From positions 2,914,001 through 2,978,000 of the forward strand of contig VTFK01000008.1 of the NCBI GenBank assembly GCA_009617715.1: a DNA stretch of 64,000 nucleotides, given 5' to 3'. Made by a program: the position numbers and the translations under genes. Below, one piece after another: positions 36,101 to 48,873 of this stretch. The notes under the pieces were generated by a model. That model did no database searches. It was not told the origin of the DNA and was given only the letters and a program-made list of their open reading frames with translations. The DNA is from Plectrocnemia conspersa (Eukaryota > Arthropoda > Insecta > Trichoptera > Polycentropodidae). Position 1 is the stretch's first letter, and every line of letters begins with the position of its first letter.

Positions 36101-37960
36101 AAAAAAATTGTATTATAATAAAATGGCAATGTATGAGTAACATATCCTATAATCACTTAGTGCGCAGTACCCTTGAGTTCGTTTCCCTGGCTTGCTTGCC
36201 AAATAATACAACCGACTCACTTTTAACAGAAAAGGTCCAAAAAAGGTATCTGTGTATGAGGGAATATAAATATTTTTTATTTTAATTTCTCACAAAATTT
36301 CTGCAGGGTATGCTGAAGTATAATTCCATCAAGACTGATGGATCAAAGTGAAACGCGTTCCTCGTAATAAAGCCGAGCATATTGGAAGATTTTCGCAGAC
36401 GTCTTTTACGTGTAGAGAGAACCCCCACCTGCTCTTAAAAGTGATCTTTAGTGAGATTTATCTATCCAAAACGTTCCCCCCGAGATATTAGAAAAATATG
36501 AAAGAGTCATAGCAAACATGATGAGCACCTAAATAAAAAATTGTTTATGATTTGTTCAAAACAACACTCTCAAATGAAGCGATGGTTGTCAATAAACATT
36601 AACATCATTCAATAACAAATCATCCGCAACATAAAGATAAACCCAAAAAATATTTGAGAAGCTAATAAATATTTAAAAATTCAATCAAAAAGGCTGAAGA
36701 AATTTTACTTGATTCGTTTCACGTTTCACTGAAGCAAAAAGTAAACTCGAAAACTTATGGGCTTTACAAATCGATGAAAGAACAGACATCAGTAGCAAAA
36801 GCTCAACTAATTTAATTTCTGCGAATCGTCAGAGTTGGTAAAATCATAAGTCAGTTTTTCTTTTGCTTTGAATTCAATTACATTCTACTTACTAATAACA
36901 TTATTATTGTATTATATTTCATGTATAATATGTTCATAAAACAATATTATTTTACTGTTATTATAATAATAAGTATATTTAATTTTGTTGAGATATTTAG
37001 TGTGCCACAAAATAAATTCTCCTCGCCTAGTGTGTCATAAAGTAAAACAGTTTGGCAGACACTGACATGAAAGAAGAAGTGCGGAGCAGATCGCATACAT
37101 CTAAACAATTTTAAATCATCTGCATACAGAAGAAAAACTCCAAAGGGATGAATCTTATATATAATTGTTCTAATGAATAAAAATAGAGTTGGCACGATGA
37201 TTTTCGAGCCTCTGCTTATATATTCTTTTGTTGTCGGCCAATGAAAAATAAGCATTCAAATATAAAACAAAATGGCCGACATCAACGTGACAACAGTTTT
37301 AAATAATAATTATTTATTAATAAAATGTTGCTATGCGACAATAATTTTCATTAATTCGTCATGTGCGTTGTTCGATTCGACTGAATATAAATATTCAGAT
37401 TGCAAATTAACTAGGTATGTTATAACTATGAAAAGGAAATATATACATAATGTGTGTAAGGATTATAAGAATACATTGATTACAATAGATAAACAATCTT
37501 CGTAACGAAATCTTCAAATTTTGAATTCCTGTCGACTAGCTCCGAAGCCGAAAAGTGAGTTTTTCCTTTTATAATACATAAACATTATCAATGCTTCCGA
37601 TTTAATGCACATATACGTTAGATTTGACTGAACCAGGTACGTTTTAAACGTGATAATGTAATATATATACTTAGTACGTATGAGGTTAATGTCGATCAAA
37701 CCTTATAAATGCTAATAATACGTATTTTTTATCTATTGATAAAAAAAGAATATTTACTAATTTTTGAAATATTTATTTTTAAAGAAATTTTATTGAGCGG
37801 TCTAAATTTTGATTGATATATTTCTCGATAAAGAGATTCCCTGGAATATAAATATGCGCAATCCTTAGCCAAACATCTATTTATCCAACCAGAACTCTCG
37901 TTATCAGTTCCTACTCGTGTCCACCATGGCATATTTATAGTGTTCGTAAATCCGCGTTGA
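33191..37960. other. AT-rich desert with short dispersed repeats
   Basis: No supported gene is present. Two copies of the repeat with the core CTACCTGGGTTGTCGCAA lie at 34484-34574 and 34894-34960, with similar trailing sequence (near 34680 and 34965). ORFs at 35022-35339 and 36947-37255 are not recognised and have random-looking composition. Confidence 0.4.
34484..34574 (+). repeat. Dispersed repeat with ACCTGGGTTGTCGCAA core
   Basis: It is shared with 4456-4530 and 34894-34960. The match to 4456 includes the downstream TTTAAGGAGACGGATA. The two copies on this side are about 400 bases apart in the same orientation. It could be the 3' end of a short retroelement, but no tail or target duplication was seen. 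Confidence 0.5.
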
Positions 37961-38262
37961 CACGATTCCTTTCTCTGTGTGTATAAATATCGGGTGCAGC
38001 GGCTGTGCGAGGAAGAATCGATCCTCCTCCGACGGCGAATTTCCAGGCGAGCTCCAGCGACCTTCGTCAAGGTCGCAGACGTTTTTCCCCCGCCGCCCCT
38101 CTCCCCTCCTACTCTGTGTGTACCTCTCGTCGAAATACCCCGACCAAACACTCCCCGCTGGAACCCGCCCCTAGAGCGATTTTCACGAGTGAAAATTCGG
38201 CCGGGTGGAAAATCGTAATTGGCTGTTACGGCGAGCAGACGCGATGCACACGCACTGAATGA
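37961..38262 (+). promoter_or_regulatory. GC-rich island with TATA-like start, promoter candidate
   Basis: A TATAAATAT sequence at about 37982-37990 is followed by some 270 bases of GC-rich DNA rich in CpG. The island lies amid AT-rich DNA. Long frames on both strands here (up to 140 codons on minus) follow from the low stop-codon density and show no domain. No exon could be linked to it. Confidence 0.25.
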
Positions 38263-39775
38263 GCATTTTGTAATGCTGCAGATAAAAATTAGTGATTAGA
38301 TTTAACACGCAATAGCTATGGATTAGGCGAATTTAATTAAAAACATAGTTTTAAAAATGAGACATGTCCTTAATATAAATTGTACAGGAGACCAAAATAT
38401 ATTTATCTTCCCTTGTTTCCCATAAAACCCTAATGAGATTAACAATTTAAAACCAGGTGTTAGATTATCTTTAACACATAAAAAACAGTTATAATTATTT
38501 ATTAGATTCTCTTGCAGGTGTTAGATCGCGATATGGAAAAGGAACTTTAATCTGACAATGACGTTTCCCCAAAGTGTCGTGATGGCCTTTATACAAAATA
38601 ATTAGAACATTTCATACACATACATATGCTAAACATCAGCTCATATTCAAATATGCATTTATATACATACATACATACACATACTTTAAAATAGCTATAC
38701 TAGCACGAAATAATTAAAAAAATAATAGTACAATAATACACACCTAAAGGAGTGCACCATTCCATAGATTTCACTGGAAACACCCATGCGTCTGGCAATG
38801 CGAGCGTTCTCGAGCACTGACGTCTTGGCCACAACGGGAAAGAATTAGGGACGCAATCGCATATTTATGGCATTCTGTCGACTTGTCGACTCTACCCCTC
38901 AGCAACTTCAGCAAGTGTTTCCTATGTTGGAAGCAATGTAAATCAGACAGCTGTCAATAATCACGTGAGTTAGCTTGCAACAATACATTTACGAAATGTT
39001 TTAAGCACCGCTCACTGCATTAAAATTGTTCAATGTGGGACGCAAGAAGTTGTTGCTAATTTAAAAAAAAAATCTTTTTCTCTGATGAGGTAAATTTCCA
39101 CCTCTCTGGGTATTTTAATAAGCAAAATTGCCATAAATAGGGCGAGGAATCCTCGTGTGATTATATGTCTAAAATGTGACTGCTTGGTGCGCACTGTAGT
39201 CAGACAGCATCATTGCTTTACTACCTATATAAACGATATAGTTTTTTTTAAGTTACAATACGTTTTTTGCTCGTAATCGAGTACAATTTAAAAAACAAAA
39301 TTGCTTTTATCTCGAAAAAGTTGTAAGTCGCTCACTAGCAAGTATCTCGAAAAACTCGTAAGTTGATTTGTTGATTTTTTTTTTAACAAATTTTTTTTAT
39401 AATAATAAATTACCAATTATGGTGAATTATTAACAAACAACCATACAAAAAAAAATCAACCTTGAATCGCACCTTTTTGACAAAATATTTTGTTTATTAT
39501 ATTGTAATCATTCCAATGACCCACAGTAATTTAGTAATCGCCAAATGGTTAACTTCCGTTCCATGCCACAATGACAATAATAATTTGACGGTGATCGTGC
39601 GTTTTTCGGTTTAAATCTCAAGGTTTTGGGACGAGAGTATAAACACCTTAAAATATACTTTTAACCAATATTTTATTCAATTTAATAATCAAATAATTGA
39701 TAATAATCACATTATTTACATAATTATTTTGCGATCTACGGCTGGTTAATGGTACTATCTAACCAATGTACCGTG
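38263..39775. other. AT-rich spacer before tRNA-Arg
   Basis: A short (CATA)n run lies near 38663-38681. Nothing else was recognised. Confidence 0.4.
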
Positions 39776-39848
39776 GCCCCTGTGGCCTAATGGATAAGGC
39801 ATCGGCCTCCTAAGCCGGGGATTGTGGGTTCGAGTCCCACCAGGGGTA
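39776..39848 (+). tRNA. tRNA-Arg (anticodon CCT)
   Basis: It begins GCCCCTGTGGCCTAATGG, a full box A. The anticodon loop CTCCTAA has CCT at 39809-39811 on the stem TCGGC/GCCGG. Box B is GGGTTCGAGTCCCAC. The acceptor stem GCCCCTG pairs with CAGGGGT with one G-T pair, and the discriminator is A. Length is 73 bases without an intron. A T5 run starts a few bases downstream as the Pol III terminator. It decodes AGG. Confidence 0.96.
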
Positions 39849-42813
39849 GTTTTTATTTTTGTTATAACTGCTGTATTACTCGCTAAAGGTATTTACAAAA
39901 TAAATACGCACTCTAACGATAGAACCGCTGCTAAAGCATTATAAATTAATAAGCTTAAAGTATTTTACCTCCCCTGTCAACTTCCCTTAGTCGGATTTAC
40001 GCCATCTATGGTTATATATCGTAACTTATAGTGCGGACAAAAATAACTTTATTTATAAATAGATTCATTGATTATATTTTATAAAAAAATATGCTTATAA
40101 TTTAAAAGTATTTTACTTCCCCTCTAAGCCGCCCTTACAAGTAATTATGCCATATATGATATATAAGATATATAATTATGCCATATAATATAGAATAAAT
40201 CATAGCATGTATGTTTATAAATATATTATAGACACAAGTCAGTCGATTTTAATGAAAAATATAAACAACTAAAATATAGATTTCTTCGTAGGACACATGG
40301 CGTGATTTAATTTTTTTATTAAGTATCTGTATTTATTAGGTCAGTAATTTAATGAATAGTTGGTAATTTAAATTAATGGTCAGTGATTATAATTAATAGA
40401 TTTTTTCATATTAAATGAACGGTTTAATTTCGACTGGTTTTCACTGTCGATTTTTAGGAACTAGTATTATACGTGCTTCTTTTATAAATGTTTTCCAAGA
40501 AACAACATGAAATAATAATCCATTTTATCAAAGCCATTTTTTTATACTACGTTCTAACAAATTGATCTTTTCATTAACCAATCTAAATCACACATTTAAT
40601 ATTGTTAGTTGATAAAATTCTCTAGAAAAAGATTTTTTAAATACATTTGATATGTTTGAAAATTATATAAAATTGTGTAAAGATGGTTTATAACTGAAAA
40701 TATATAGTAATATCGAATATTATTACTGATAGTAACACTCTATACTTCACTTTGTTTATGATATTTTATTGTGCTTTGTTTTACTCTGGGTTAATACTTT
40801 TACCCCAAAATCCAGACAAAAAATGAACATTCAATGTTTTTTTCGAAGCATGTGTTTTCTATTATTGTATAATACAATACAAATATTTTGAAGTGTACGA
40901 AACACGATGCCCGATATTGATTATTATGTGATAATTTTCTTATTATAATTATTACATAATAAATACTTCTGATTTTTTAAATGTCAGATAGTAACTACAC
41001 ACTGTGCTCGCTGATGGTAATCTACGGGAAGGGTAAAATCTTCCTTATTTACCTCTGATGTTTAACTACGTGTTTTGTAGTATCTACCCTTAAACACTTA
41101 TTTGTGTGTGTGTGTGTGTTTTTTACATTATTATCTACTTTAAAAGTGTTTTTTATAGACACACACAGAGTTGGTAAAATGACGCCGATTTTTTTGCACG
41201 TCAAACTCATAATTTTTAGTAAAAAAATAATTTTCCCTTACATTAACTGGTCTGATCCGAAGCCGACTTAATTTGAAGCTGAATTTAATTTCTTTGTAAA
41301 TATTTTTTTTATATTAATACATTTTAGGTAAATTAATTTGGTTTAATTTTGTTTAACCTGTTAGTCCTGAGATAACTTAAAAAATGGCAACAAAAAAATT
41401 CGCACAAAATAAACACAACGGTAGGACTTTGCATATTTGCAGAAAAACACTTTAAATATTTGCAGAAAAATTAATTAATTTTGCACAAAATTTTCACAAG
41501 GACACGACTTTTCAGTGTCTTATAAAATATTTTAAAAAGACTAAAAATAAAAAAATGTAACAAAGATCTGAGACAACTTATTTAATTGTCAGCAAAATGT
41601 TTGGGTTTTGCACAAAATTATCTCCAAAAATATCAATCTTTCGCAAAATTGCTATACAAAATATTAAAAATAAATCAAGCAATTTGAGGTATGGTTTTAA
41701 ACTTTGCTTAAATTATTTTAATATATTTGTTTCATGAATGTTTATTATTAATTAAATAATTTTATTTTAAAATTATGACTAGATCAAAGTCATACTGTAT
41801 ATTTTTATAAAATACAACAATATTTTCGCAGTGCATTGAAGATTAAATTAATATTGTGTAAATGTATGTAATTATATATTATTACTAAATTATTTTTTTC
41901 AAAGTAATTTACACTTTTTTCATGTTTTTCGTTGTTTTTTGTTTTGTTGACAAATAAATATTGAATACTATGAACAAAAATGATCAAAAACGAAAAAACA
42001 AAATTGTAATCGATGTCTGATAAAAAATTGATCCAATTTCGTACATAAAATACCTATTTCTGCCGTTACGCTGCTAGGTATTCAAATTACTTTTATTAAA
42101 TGCGAATTTATCAGTGTTTTTGCTTTTAAAAATATGAGTGGAAATAGGAAAAAGTTCACAACGCACGTGCGTGTTTCTAAGCAAAAGCCTGGAGTATGGA
42201 ATGACAATGTGTGATGACTTTATAAAAATGGTTGATTACATACACATTTAAAAATGTTTATTGTATTCTTTCTAATTAAATATTATAAATATGAAATATG
42301 CCTGAATTATATAGACGCTTTGAATATTGATCACAAATGCCAGTATGTTTGCTGTTTTATTATATGTGAGAGTGAGAATTAACTGCATAACCAATATATA
42401 TTTCGATAGAGATAAACTGAATATATTATATATGGTTGTATAATATGTAGTAACTTATAATGTGCTTAATAACGTGTTTGACCAACCGCTTCGAACAAGC
42501 GACCCTAGTGCATCCAAGACGATCGAAAGGCACTTAAACCTACGTATTTCCGTTAAGGGGTGAACTTCGCCCTAGCGTTTGGTACTTGACTGTCCTTGAC
42601 AAGCATTCGGTCATGTGTACACAAAATGAGTATTAGGGGCGCTTTATTCTTTGGGTCACGGAGCCAGCGTCCCCCTTTTAGAATTCTAAATAGTTATGAG
42701 GATTCTTTCCTCTTTGTTTTTGGAAGTATTTTTTTACAAGTGCACTCAGATGAGTTTTTATGTTTACTGAGGTATAACTAAATAAGTTGTGTAATGTGAA
42801 TATACATAAAAAT
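39849..42813. other. AT-rich desert
   Basis: It contains a (TG)n run at 41103-41119 and a short ACACACAC run 40 bases later in the opposite sense. The repeat segment at 40988-41095 is shared with the sba intron. No gene was recognised. Confidence 0.4.
40988..41095 (+). repeat. Dispersed repeat with CGCTGATGGTAATC core
   Basis: It aligns with 22958-23070 in the sba intron. Shared blocks in order are TAGTAACTAC, CGCTGATGGTAATC, GGTAAAATCT and TATCTAC near the end. Identity looks like roughly two-thirds, so this is an old repeat. Confidence 0.5.
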
Positions 42814-43095
42814 TAGCACGATAGACCAGTGATAGACCAGTGGCAAATGACCTTTGTTCAAATGTGTCTCGGACAGCTGAATTAATTATTATTATATAAT
42901 CACATATTAGGTTTTCCTAGATTTTCCTAATCTCGCGGATAAATATCGTTATGAATATTTAAAAATAATATCTTATGTGTAATTTATAATAATAATTATT
43001 GCAATAGATTACACTAATTTACATACTTTGATTTCAGTTCACTTAGTAGTTGTTGCTTGTGTTAGCTTCATTGAAACACAATTCCTGCTACAATA
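42814..43095 (+). mobile_element. tRNA-derived SINE-like element, copy B
   Basis: The head AGCACGATAGACCAGTG is shared with the inverted copy D. A degraded box B (TTGTTCAAATGTG) follows, then the family body TTAGGTTTTCCTAGATTTT and AATCTCGCGGATAAATAT, and a tail ACTTAGTAGTTGTTGCTTG. There is a longer AT-rich insertion between body and tail than in copy A. Confidence 0.65.
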
Positions 43096-44245
43096 AAATA
43101 AAATTAATATTTTTCAAGCAATTTATGTATACTATCTCAAAAATGGAACATAATAATATATTTTTGTACAATAATGTGCGAAAAAGTATAAGAGGAATAT
43201 TTGAGGGTATGTAGTGCAAGCCCTTCTCAAAAATATCATTATTGATTCGTAATGAACTATTTTTCAATTCAATAAATTGTTAATCGGGCAAAATCAAGTG
43301 CAACATAAATCAGCTGTAGTTTTGGAATTTACTACAGGGCTAAAATACAACTTAAAAAAATACAGGTAAAGGCAAAAATTAAGTTTATTTGTTTTAAAAT
43401 ATGTTTTTGCCTTTAACCTTTAGGGTATTCGAGTATGTTATCAATAGTTTTTAACTTGGCGTTATTTTTATAACATATATGTCTAATAAATACATAAAAA
43501 ATATTTTATGTATTCTTTAAAAAATACAACAATATTTTTATCGGTTCATAAATATTTAGATTATAAACACATTGTTTTATACTATTTTCGGAATACTCCG
43601 TTAAACACCAACACTATTTAATACATAGGTATATAGATTTATTATAAGTACTTAGGGGTCTATCCCGTCCCCCTGTTCGGATAGCTTGTATTTATTCTAC
43701 CTTAGTTTGCTAGTGTTAAGCTAGTAAATTTCAAAATGTACTAAATGTACGTATAAATTAGTACATTTTAAACATAGTATTTTACAGAAGTTAATTTAAA
43801 AAATATTAAAACAAGCTATATGTAATATATTATGAATAGATTTTTATTTTCTAGGGGTAATATATAAATTAAATTATTCTTTAAACTCTTCGTTGATGTT
43901 AAGCTCTTTAAATCAAATAATCATGTCTGTAATACTATTACACGTATCTTTTAATCAACTTGTATATTTATTTCAGTTGATACGCATTGTATTGTGACAC
44001 AATAAAATCGCTGACTAATCTCTTAAAGTTTGTTTCAAGCAAAAAATTTATTGCGCATTACTGAGATTTGCTTTCACCAAAAAATATCTGTATATCTGTA
44101 AAATATTTAAAAGAAATACGACACGACCATTGTATAAGTATCAGGTAGTCGTACGAGATGTCTTCAATGATCTGGAACGCATTTATTGCCGCTCGTTAAT
44201 CGTGCATTATCAGGAATACACATATGAATGTGTATCTGTATAGAT
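43096..44245. other. AT-rich spacer
   Basis: No gene, RNA or repeat partner was recognised in this stretch. Confidence 0.35.
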
Positions 44246-44560
44246 TTTGAGTTGGGACCTTTGGAGGGCCCCACCTCTGGTTGTGGAGGGCGCCGAGTCG
44301 CCCTTGAGACGCCCGCTGGTCAATGCACCTCCCATCCCCCGAAGAGCCTCCATAGGGCCTCCGAAAATGCGTGGGATGAGGGAGTCTGAGCCTCTGCAGC
44401 CTCCTCTACCTATGTATATACTCCTCTGCTCACCTGTCGAATTCTAAACATGACGACACCGAGTGACGAACCTCTCCAACAAAAACCAGAATGGTTTCTG
44501 CTCCGAGAAGTTCGTCGTTGTGACCCACCCCAAATTGCGAGGGGATGAATGTGTACTACT
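44246..44560. repeat. GC-rich block of unknown nature
   Basis: A short open frame (44247-44447, Pro- and Arg-rich) runs through a sharply GC-rich block and ends in a stop. The block continues with GACGACACCGAGTGACGAAC. The abrupt compositional borders suggest the 3' end of an inserted element, but no recognisable enzyme motif or partner copy is in the window. Confidence 0.3.
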
Positions 44561-44773
44561 TGATTAAATTCTGAAGTCTGTGTTTGTCTATTGTATTTTA
44601 AGAGTTGAATGTATTGGACGAATTGATACGTTTTGTCACAAAGATAAGATAATTCGATTTACATAATATGCATTGTACAATAACTAATTGTTATTTCAAT
44701 AAGTTTTTTAAAAAATGTTATAAATATTTTCTACAAAATTCATTACTAAATCATTTGTATATAGAGTTAAGAA

Positions 44774-45079
44774 TTGAAAAATATTTTAATAGTGATTTTT
44801 ATTTTCGTTATAGTGTCGATTATTCAGTCAGGTTCAATCAATATCCAGGATTTACGGTATCCAATAAACGCACCTCGGTCAGTTATTAGCAATATACGTC
44901 AAAGGGAACACTCAGTCGGATGCTGTGTACCAAAATGCAATTACGCTAGAGAGCGCGGTCTTGTCCCGCATTCAATACTGTGGGTGTCACCTGGAGAGCG
45001 GCTGATGGATTTATGCCTCGCTTTTGCCTTTACACCTTGCGAGAGAACAAAAACTTATTTATGTACCACGAGGGAATAG
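44774..45079 (+). CDS. Unrecognised ORF with leader-like start and six cysteines
   Basis: This frame, 101 codons plus stop, opens at a TTG codon with no ATG. The first 20 residues are hydrophobic (ILIVIFIFVIVSII), like a signal peptide or membrane anchor. The rest contains GCCVPKC and three later Cys residues. An upstream exon would be needed to supply a start; acceptor-like AG dinucleotides occur nearby, but none is compelling. It could be a small secreted peptide exon or chance. I do not assign a function. Confidence 0.15.
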   Translation: MKNILIVIFIFVIVSIIQSGSINIQDLRYPINAPRSVISNIRQREHSVGCCVPKCNYARERGLVPHSILWVSPGERLMDLCLAFAFTPCERTKTYLCTTRE

Positions 45080-46168
45080 AATAGACAGGAGACGGCAAAT
45101 CGCTGGGATGTTCCACAATGTTTTGCCATAATCAAATTTGCGATGCGCCAAAGGATGCAGGCTCTCGCGCTCCACGTTTCACTACTTACACAAAGGCTTT
45201 TGTTTTCAAAATCGATTTTCATTCTTTCGTGGTTCGTTTTTTTTAAATAATCTAACAAAATTACACGTTATAATTGAATAGTGGCATGGCTTGTTTTAAT
45301 TTAGTTAATTGAGTTAAATGCTCAAAATACACATCAATTTAACATGAAAAAACAGAAATCTAAGGCTATTGATACTCTTAAAAAAATATATTGTGTAACA
45401 TGAAAAAACAACTAAACAAACGTTGTCCAAAAATAAATCTGATTTCGTATACCATAATTCTAAAACTCTAATTTAAGCTATTACTTTTGTGTACTTTTTT
45501 CTCTCTTATAGAAATTTTATTAGTGAAGACGTTTTGTAATAATATAATTTTCATTCATGAAGACGAGATAAAAAGTCGATTAAGATTAAGATTATTGTGT
45601 TGAAGTGTAATATATGAAATATGAAAAAATACCTAACGAGAAGATACTTTGGATCGGATTATTGTACATAAATGTGAAAGAAAATAAAGAACACTGATTA
45701 GATAAACTGACCAATTTTCTGTGATTGGATTAATCTCAGTGTCTAGCAAAGTTTTGAAAAAGAAGAAAATTGTTTAGCTTTTGTATTGTAATGTGGAGAA
45801 TGAAAAAATAGTTGTTGTGATGACCATTGAATTGCCTTGATATTACACCCATACCTCGCTTTACGGCCTAGATACGTTCCACAAAACTTGGCCGCAAAGC
45901 GAAAAGCCGTAAAACGAATCAATTATTCTAATACAAATTCATACAAATTCAATAGGATCGGTTCCAAATTTGTTAAATATGTAACATGATTTATCATTTA
46001 AAATGCATTTTAACTTTTTATTTCATATAAATCAAAAATATATGCATAACAAGTACATACATTTGTACATAAAATAATAACAGACTCCAAAAACCAACAA
46101 AAATGAAACAACTTCATGTTACATAAAATATGTGTATGTATACATACATAATATTTTTTAAAATGGCT

Positions 46169-46684
46169 TTAATCTGAAGACGATGAAGAAATGGTAACCT
46201 GCAGATCACTGTCGTCATCATTTTTCGCTGGTAAGAATGGGCCTGGCTTAAAAAAATTGTCCAACGTTGTTTGTCTTGCCTTCTTGTCTATTTCGTTCTT
46301 CAGTGATTTATAACAGCTAATGGCTGAGTTAATTCCTCGAGAAACTTTAGCGCTACGTTCGACGTCAGGATCGTTTTCAAGGAAGATGTTTATTCCTTGT
46401 TCGAAATAGGAAAAAGCTTTTGACAATTTTTTTGATGTTAGCTGTTTTAATACAACAGGCTCTGTCTCTTCATCAAATGCCAGTTCTGCTTGCAACTGAA
46501 TAAGTTCCTTATATGAAAGGGGTTCCCTATCGGCTTCAAGTAGATCAAGCACATCACGTTCGTTCAAACCTTCAAAGCAGAGATCATGTGCTAGATCCAA
46601 AATGTTTTGCCTAATTTCAGGAAGGCAATTAACTTCTGCATCAGTACTTTTTACACATTCTGGCCGTTTTTTTTTTCCAAACAT
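46169..46684 (-). pseudogene. Tigger transposase, C-terminal region
   Basis: A continuous 171-codon frame forms the C-terminal part of the same transposase. It is acidic and helical, with KARQTTLDNFFKPGPF near the end and a run of Ser and Asp as the last residues. The LDNF motif is shared with the tail at 12733-12966. The intact length of this part and the broken core fit a relatively recent death of the element. The start Met is probably internal to the original protein. Confidence 0.82.
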
Positions 46685-46992
46685 GGTTCATTGTTGTTAA
46701 TTTTAATTCCTTCCATGATTCACTGATGCTGTCAACAGCATCCTTTGATGTTATAGTTTTTCCAAAATGTTTTAATTGAAGATTTACCATCGGTTTCCCC
46801 TTATAAGTTGTCGGAAAGTTTGGCGTAGTTAATATGCCTTAAAAGTGGTTATTGCACCCTGATCCATTGGTTGGATCAGAGCTGTTGTATTTTTTTCGGA
46901 AGGTACTCAATCATGACATCTTCAGATAGTTCGATAAATTAGTGGGATGCCCTGGTGCATTATCCAAAATTAGCAAAGCCTTGTTGCTTAAG

Positions 46993-47346
46993 TTATTGTC
47001 TCGCAAATATTTTTTTTTTTTCCCTTCTGTGCAAAAGTGATTTTTGAACCAATCCCTCTAAAGTAGCTTTAGTCATCCAAGCTTTGTTGGATCTCCATAT
47101 GACGGGTAATTGATTTTTATTTAGTCCTTTAAGAGGCCTTGGATTTTCGGACAAATATATTAAAAGTGGTTTTAGCTTAAAATCACCCGCGGCATTTGCA
47201 CCAAGTAGCAAAGTTAATCGTTCTTTAGACACTTTATAACCAGGCGCAGATTTTTCGGTTTTTGAAATGTACGTGCAATCAGGCATTCGCTTCCAATAAA
47301 GTCCTGTTTCGTCTACGTTAAACACGTTTATGACCACCTCTTTCAA
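46993..47346 (-). pseudogene. Tigger transposase, catalytic core fragment
   Basis: An open piece of 117 codons starts with VINVFNVDETGLYWKRMP, the pogo/Tigger signature containing the first catalytic Asp. It continues with ERLTLLLGANAAGDFKLKPL, the strand that follows it in this family. Just beyond the end of the frame the motif LDNAPGHP, with the second catalytic Asp, can be read near 46940-46980 on the same strand. Then frameshifts break the core. The helix-turn-helix region is absent. Confidence 0.88.
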
Positions 47347-47597
47347 TAATTCCCTTTAAAATGTTGGGATATTCCTAAGATGCGGCCTCATCGGCGCTAG
47401 CTGCTTAACCTTTCATTCTAAAATTATGCAAATTAAATCTATTTTTAATTTTTTTTTAAAATATACATAAAAAAAAAGTTTTTTTGCCGTTATAGCGAAA
47501 CATTTTAGGCCGTTAATCGAAAACGTGCCTTAATTGAAGAGGGCCGTTATAGCGAAAGGCCGTATAAAGAGCGGCCGTATAACGAGGTATGGGTGTA

Positions 47598-48873
47598 TTT
47601 GATTGACAAAATTTCAAGATTGATAATCTTAAACAACAATTCTAATTTTCTTACTCGCTGGACTATGATTGTGCAGTTTTAATTAATCAAAGTCAATTTC
47701 CTCCAAATGAAATTTTGCATCTTATTCTCAAATCTTAAGTGATTCCATTAAACTTGTTTCATAATAGGCAACCGCATGGCATGGCGTTTTCGTTTGAAGT
47801 ATGATTAAAATTTTCGCTTTGCACATTCAAGTCACTCAAGTTAGACCAGATTGCTCTCCCCAGGGATTTGTTTCAGCGGTTAAGACCGCAAAGAAAAAGG
47901 TTTCATTTACTTCCGTCCATTGTTTTGCCGAATGGAATATGCATAGTATTCCAACGTCGAAATCTCTACTAAGCTGCCTGGGAATGCATCGCTATGGAGC
48001 TAAATCGCGACGAAAATGCAATGTGTGCTGTTCTCGAAATATTCTCTAAATTATCCACCCTTTTATTACCTTAAAGAAACCCCTGGCTAACACACTGTAA
48101 CAATTTTATAAACATATAAGATTAGTTTGAAAGTCTATTAATGAAGCTTTTGATGATATCCCGATAATTTCAAATCATGAATTTTAAAAACTAAAACACC
48201 TTGTTCTTCAGATATGGAGATCCGCTCTGGAGAATCACTAAGTTGAAATAAATTGCCGATTCTTACCCTAGTTGCTTACTAATTTACATCTCGATGTTAG
48301 AATGCAACCATGCAAGTATTTTTACATTGTCTCAAAGCTCATAATTAACCGAAAGCTCTCTATCGTAAACCAAAATATTATATGTGCGTTGCGTGAGCAA
48401 CCGTCTGCCAATAAAAATATGTAAATAATGGCATTGTGTTTGAGATGGTTATGCATGGAATGAAAATATTAAAATTTATATATAATTTACTTTTTTATCG
48501 CATATAATCATCGCATTTGCGTTGAAATTGCTTTTGAAGGGTGTGCGTTAATAATTTCATCCGTTAAAAACGCATACTGTTTAATTGTTATTTAAATATG
48601 TATGTTATACTGTGGGAAATTTATTTAACTATTACTTTTTAGGACATTATTTGTTCAGTTTTAAAAATGCAATGCTTATTCTACTTACTATTTTTTTGTA
48701 AATTGAATTAATTACGTTGATAAATTATTTTAAACTATATAATATATAGATTTTTTATTTATTTCTTACTATTCTAGCTAATTTATAAAAAATGTAATAA
48801 ATAATAATAGTTTTAGTCGTTGCGAAAATTTAATATTTCTTTTTATTTATAGATATGTGTATTGTATATACAG
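47598..48873. other. AT-rich spacer
   Basis: An 82-codon ORF at 47801-48049 is not recognised, and nothing around it supports a gene. No repeat partner was seen. Confidence 0.35.

Larger units (their letters stand above)
45846..47595 (-). mobile_element. Tigger-like DNA transposon, decayed (copy 2)
   Basis: Ends are CACCCATACCTCG and its inverse CGAGGTATGGGTG, with TA on both sides (45844-45845 and 47596-47597). The subterminal GGCCGTATA-type sequence is partly inverted as well. The transposase reads on the minus strand and is broken by stops and frameshifts. The TIR differs from that of the element at 12039, so this is a separate Tigger family. The N-terminal DNA-binding part is missing, since only about 250 bases separate the 5' end from the first catalytic Asp. 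Confidence 0.9.

Noticed and set aside
37729..38151. 140-codon minus-strand ORF
   Set aside because: It runs through a GC-rich, stop-poor island and then AT-rich DNA. There is no domain and no splice support.
44890..44990. THAP-type zinc finger suggested by GCCVPKC
   Set aside because: The later Cys-x-x-His pair and the conserved Pro and Trp positions of a THAP domain are not present.
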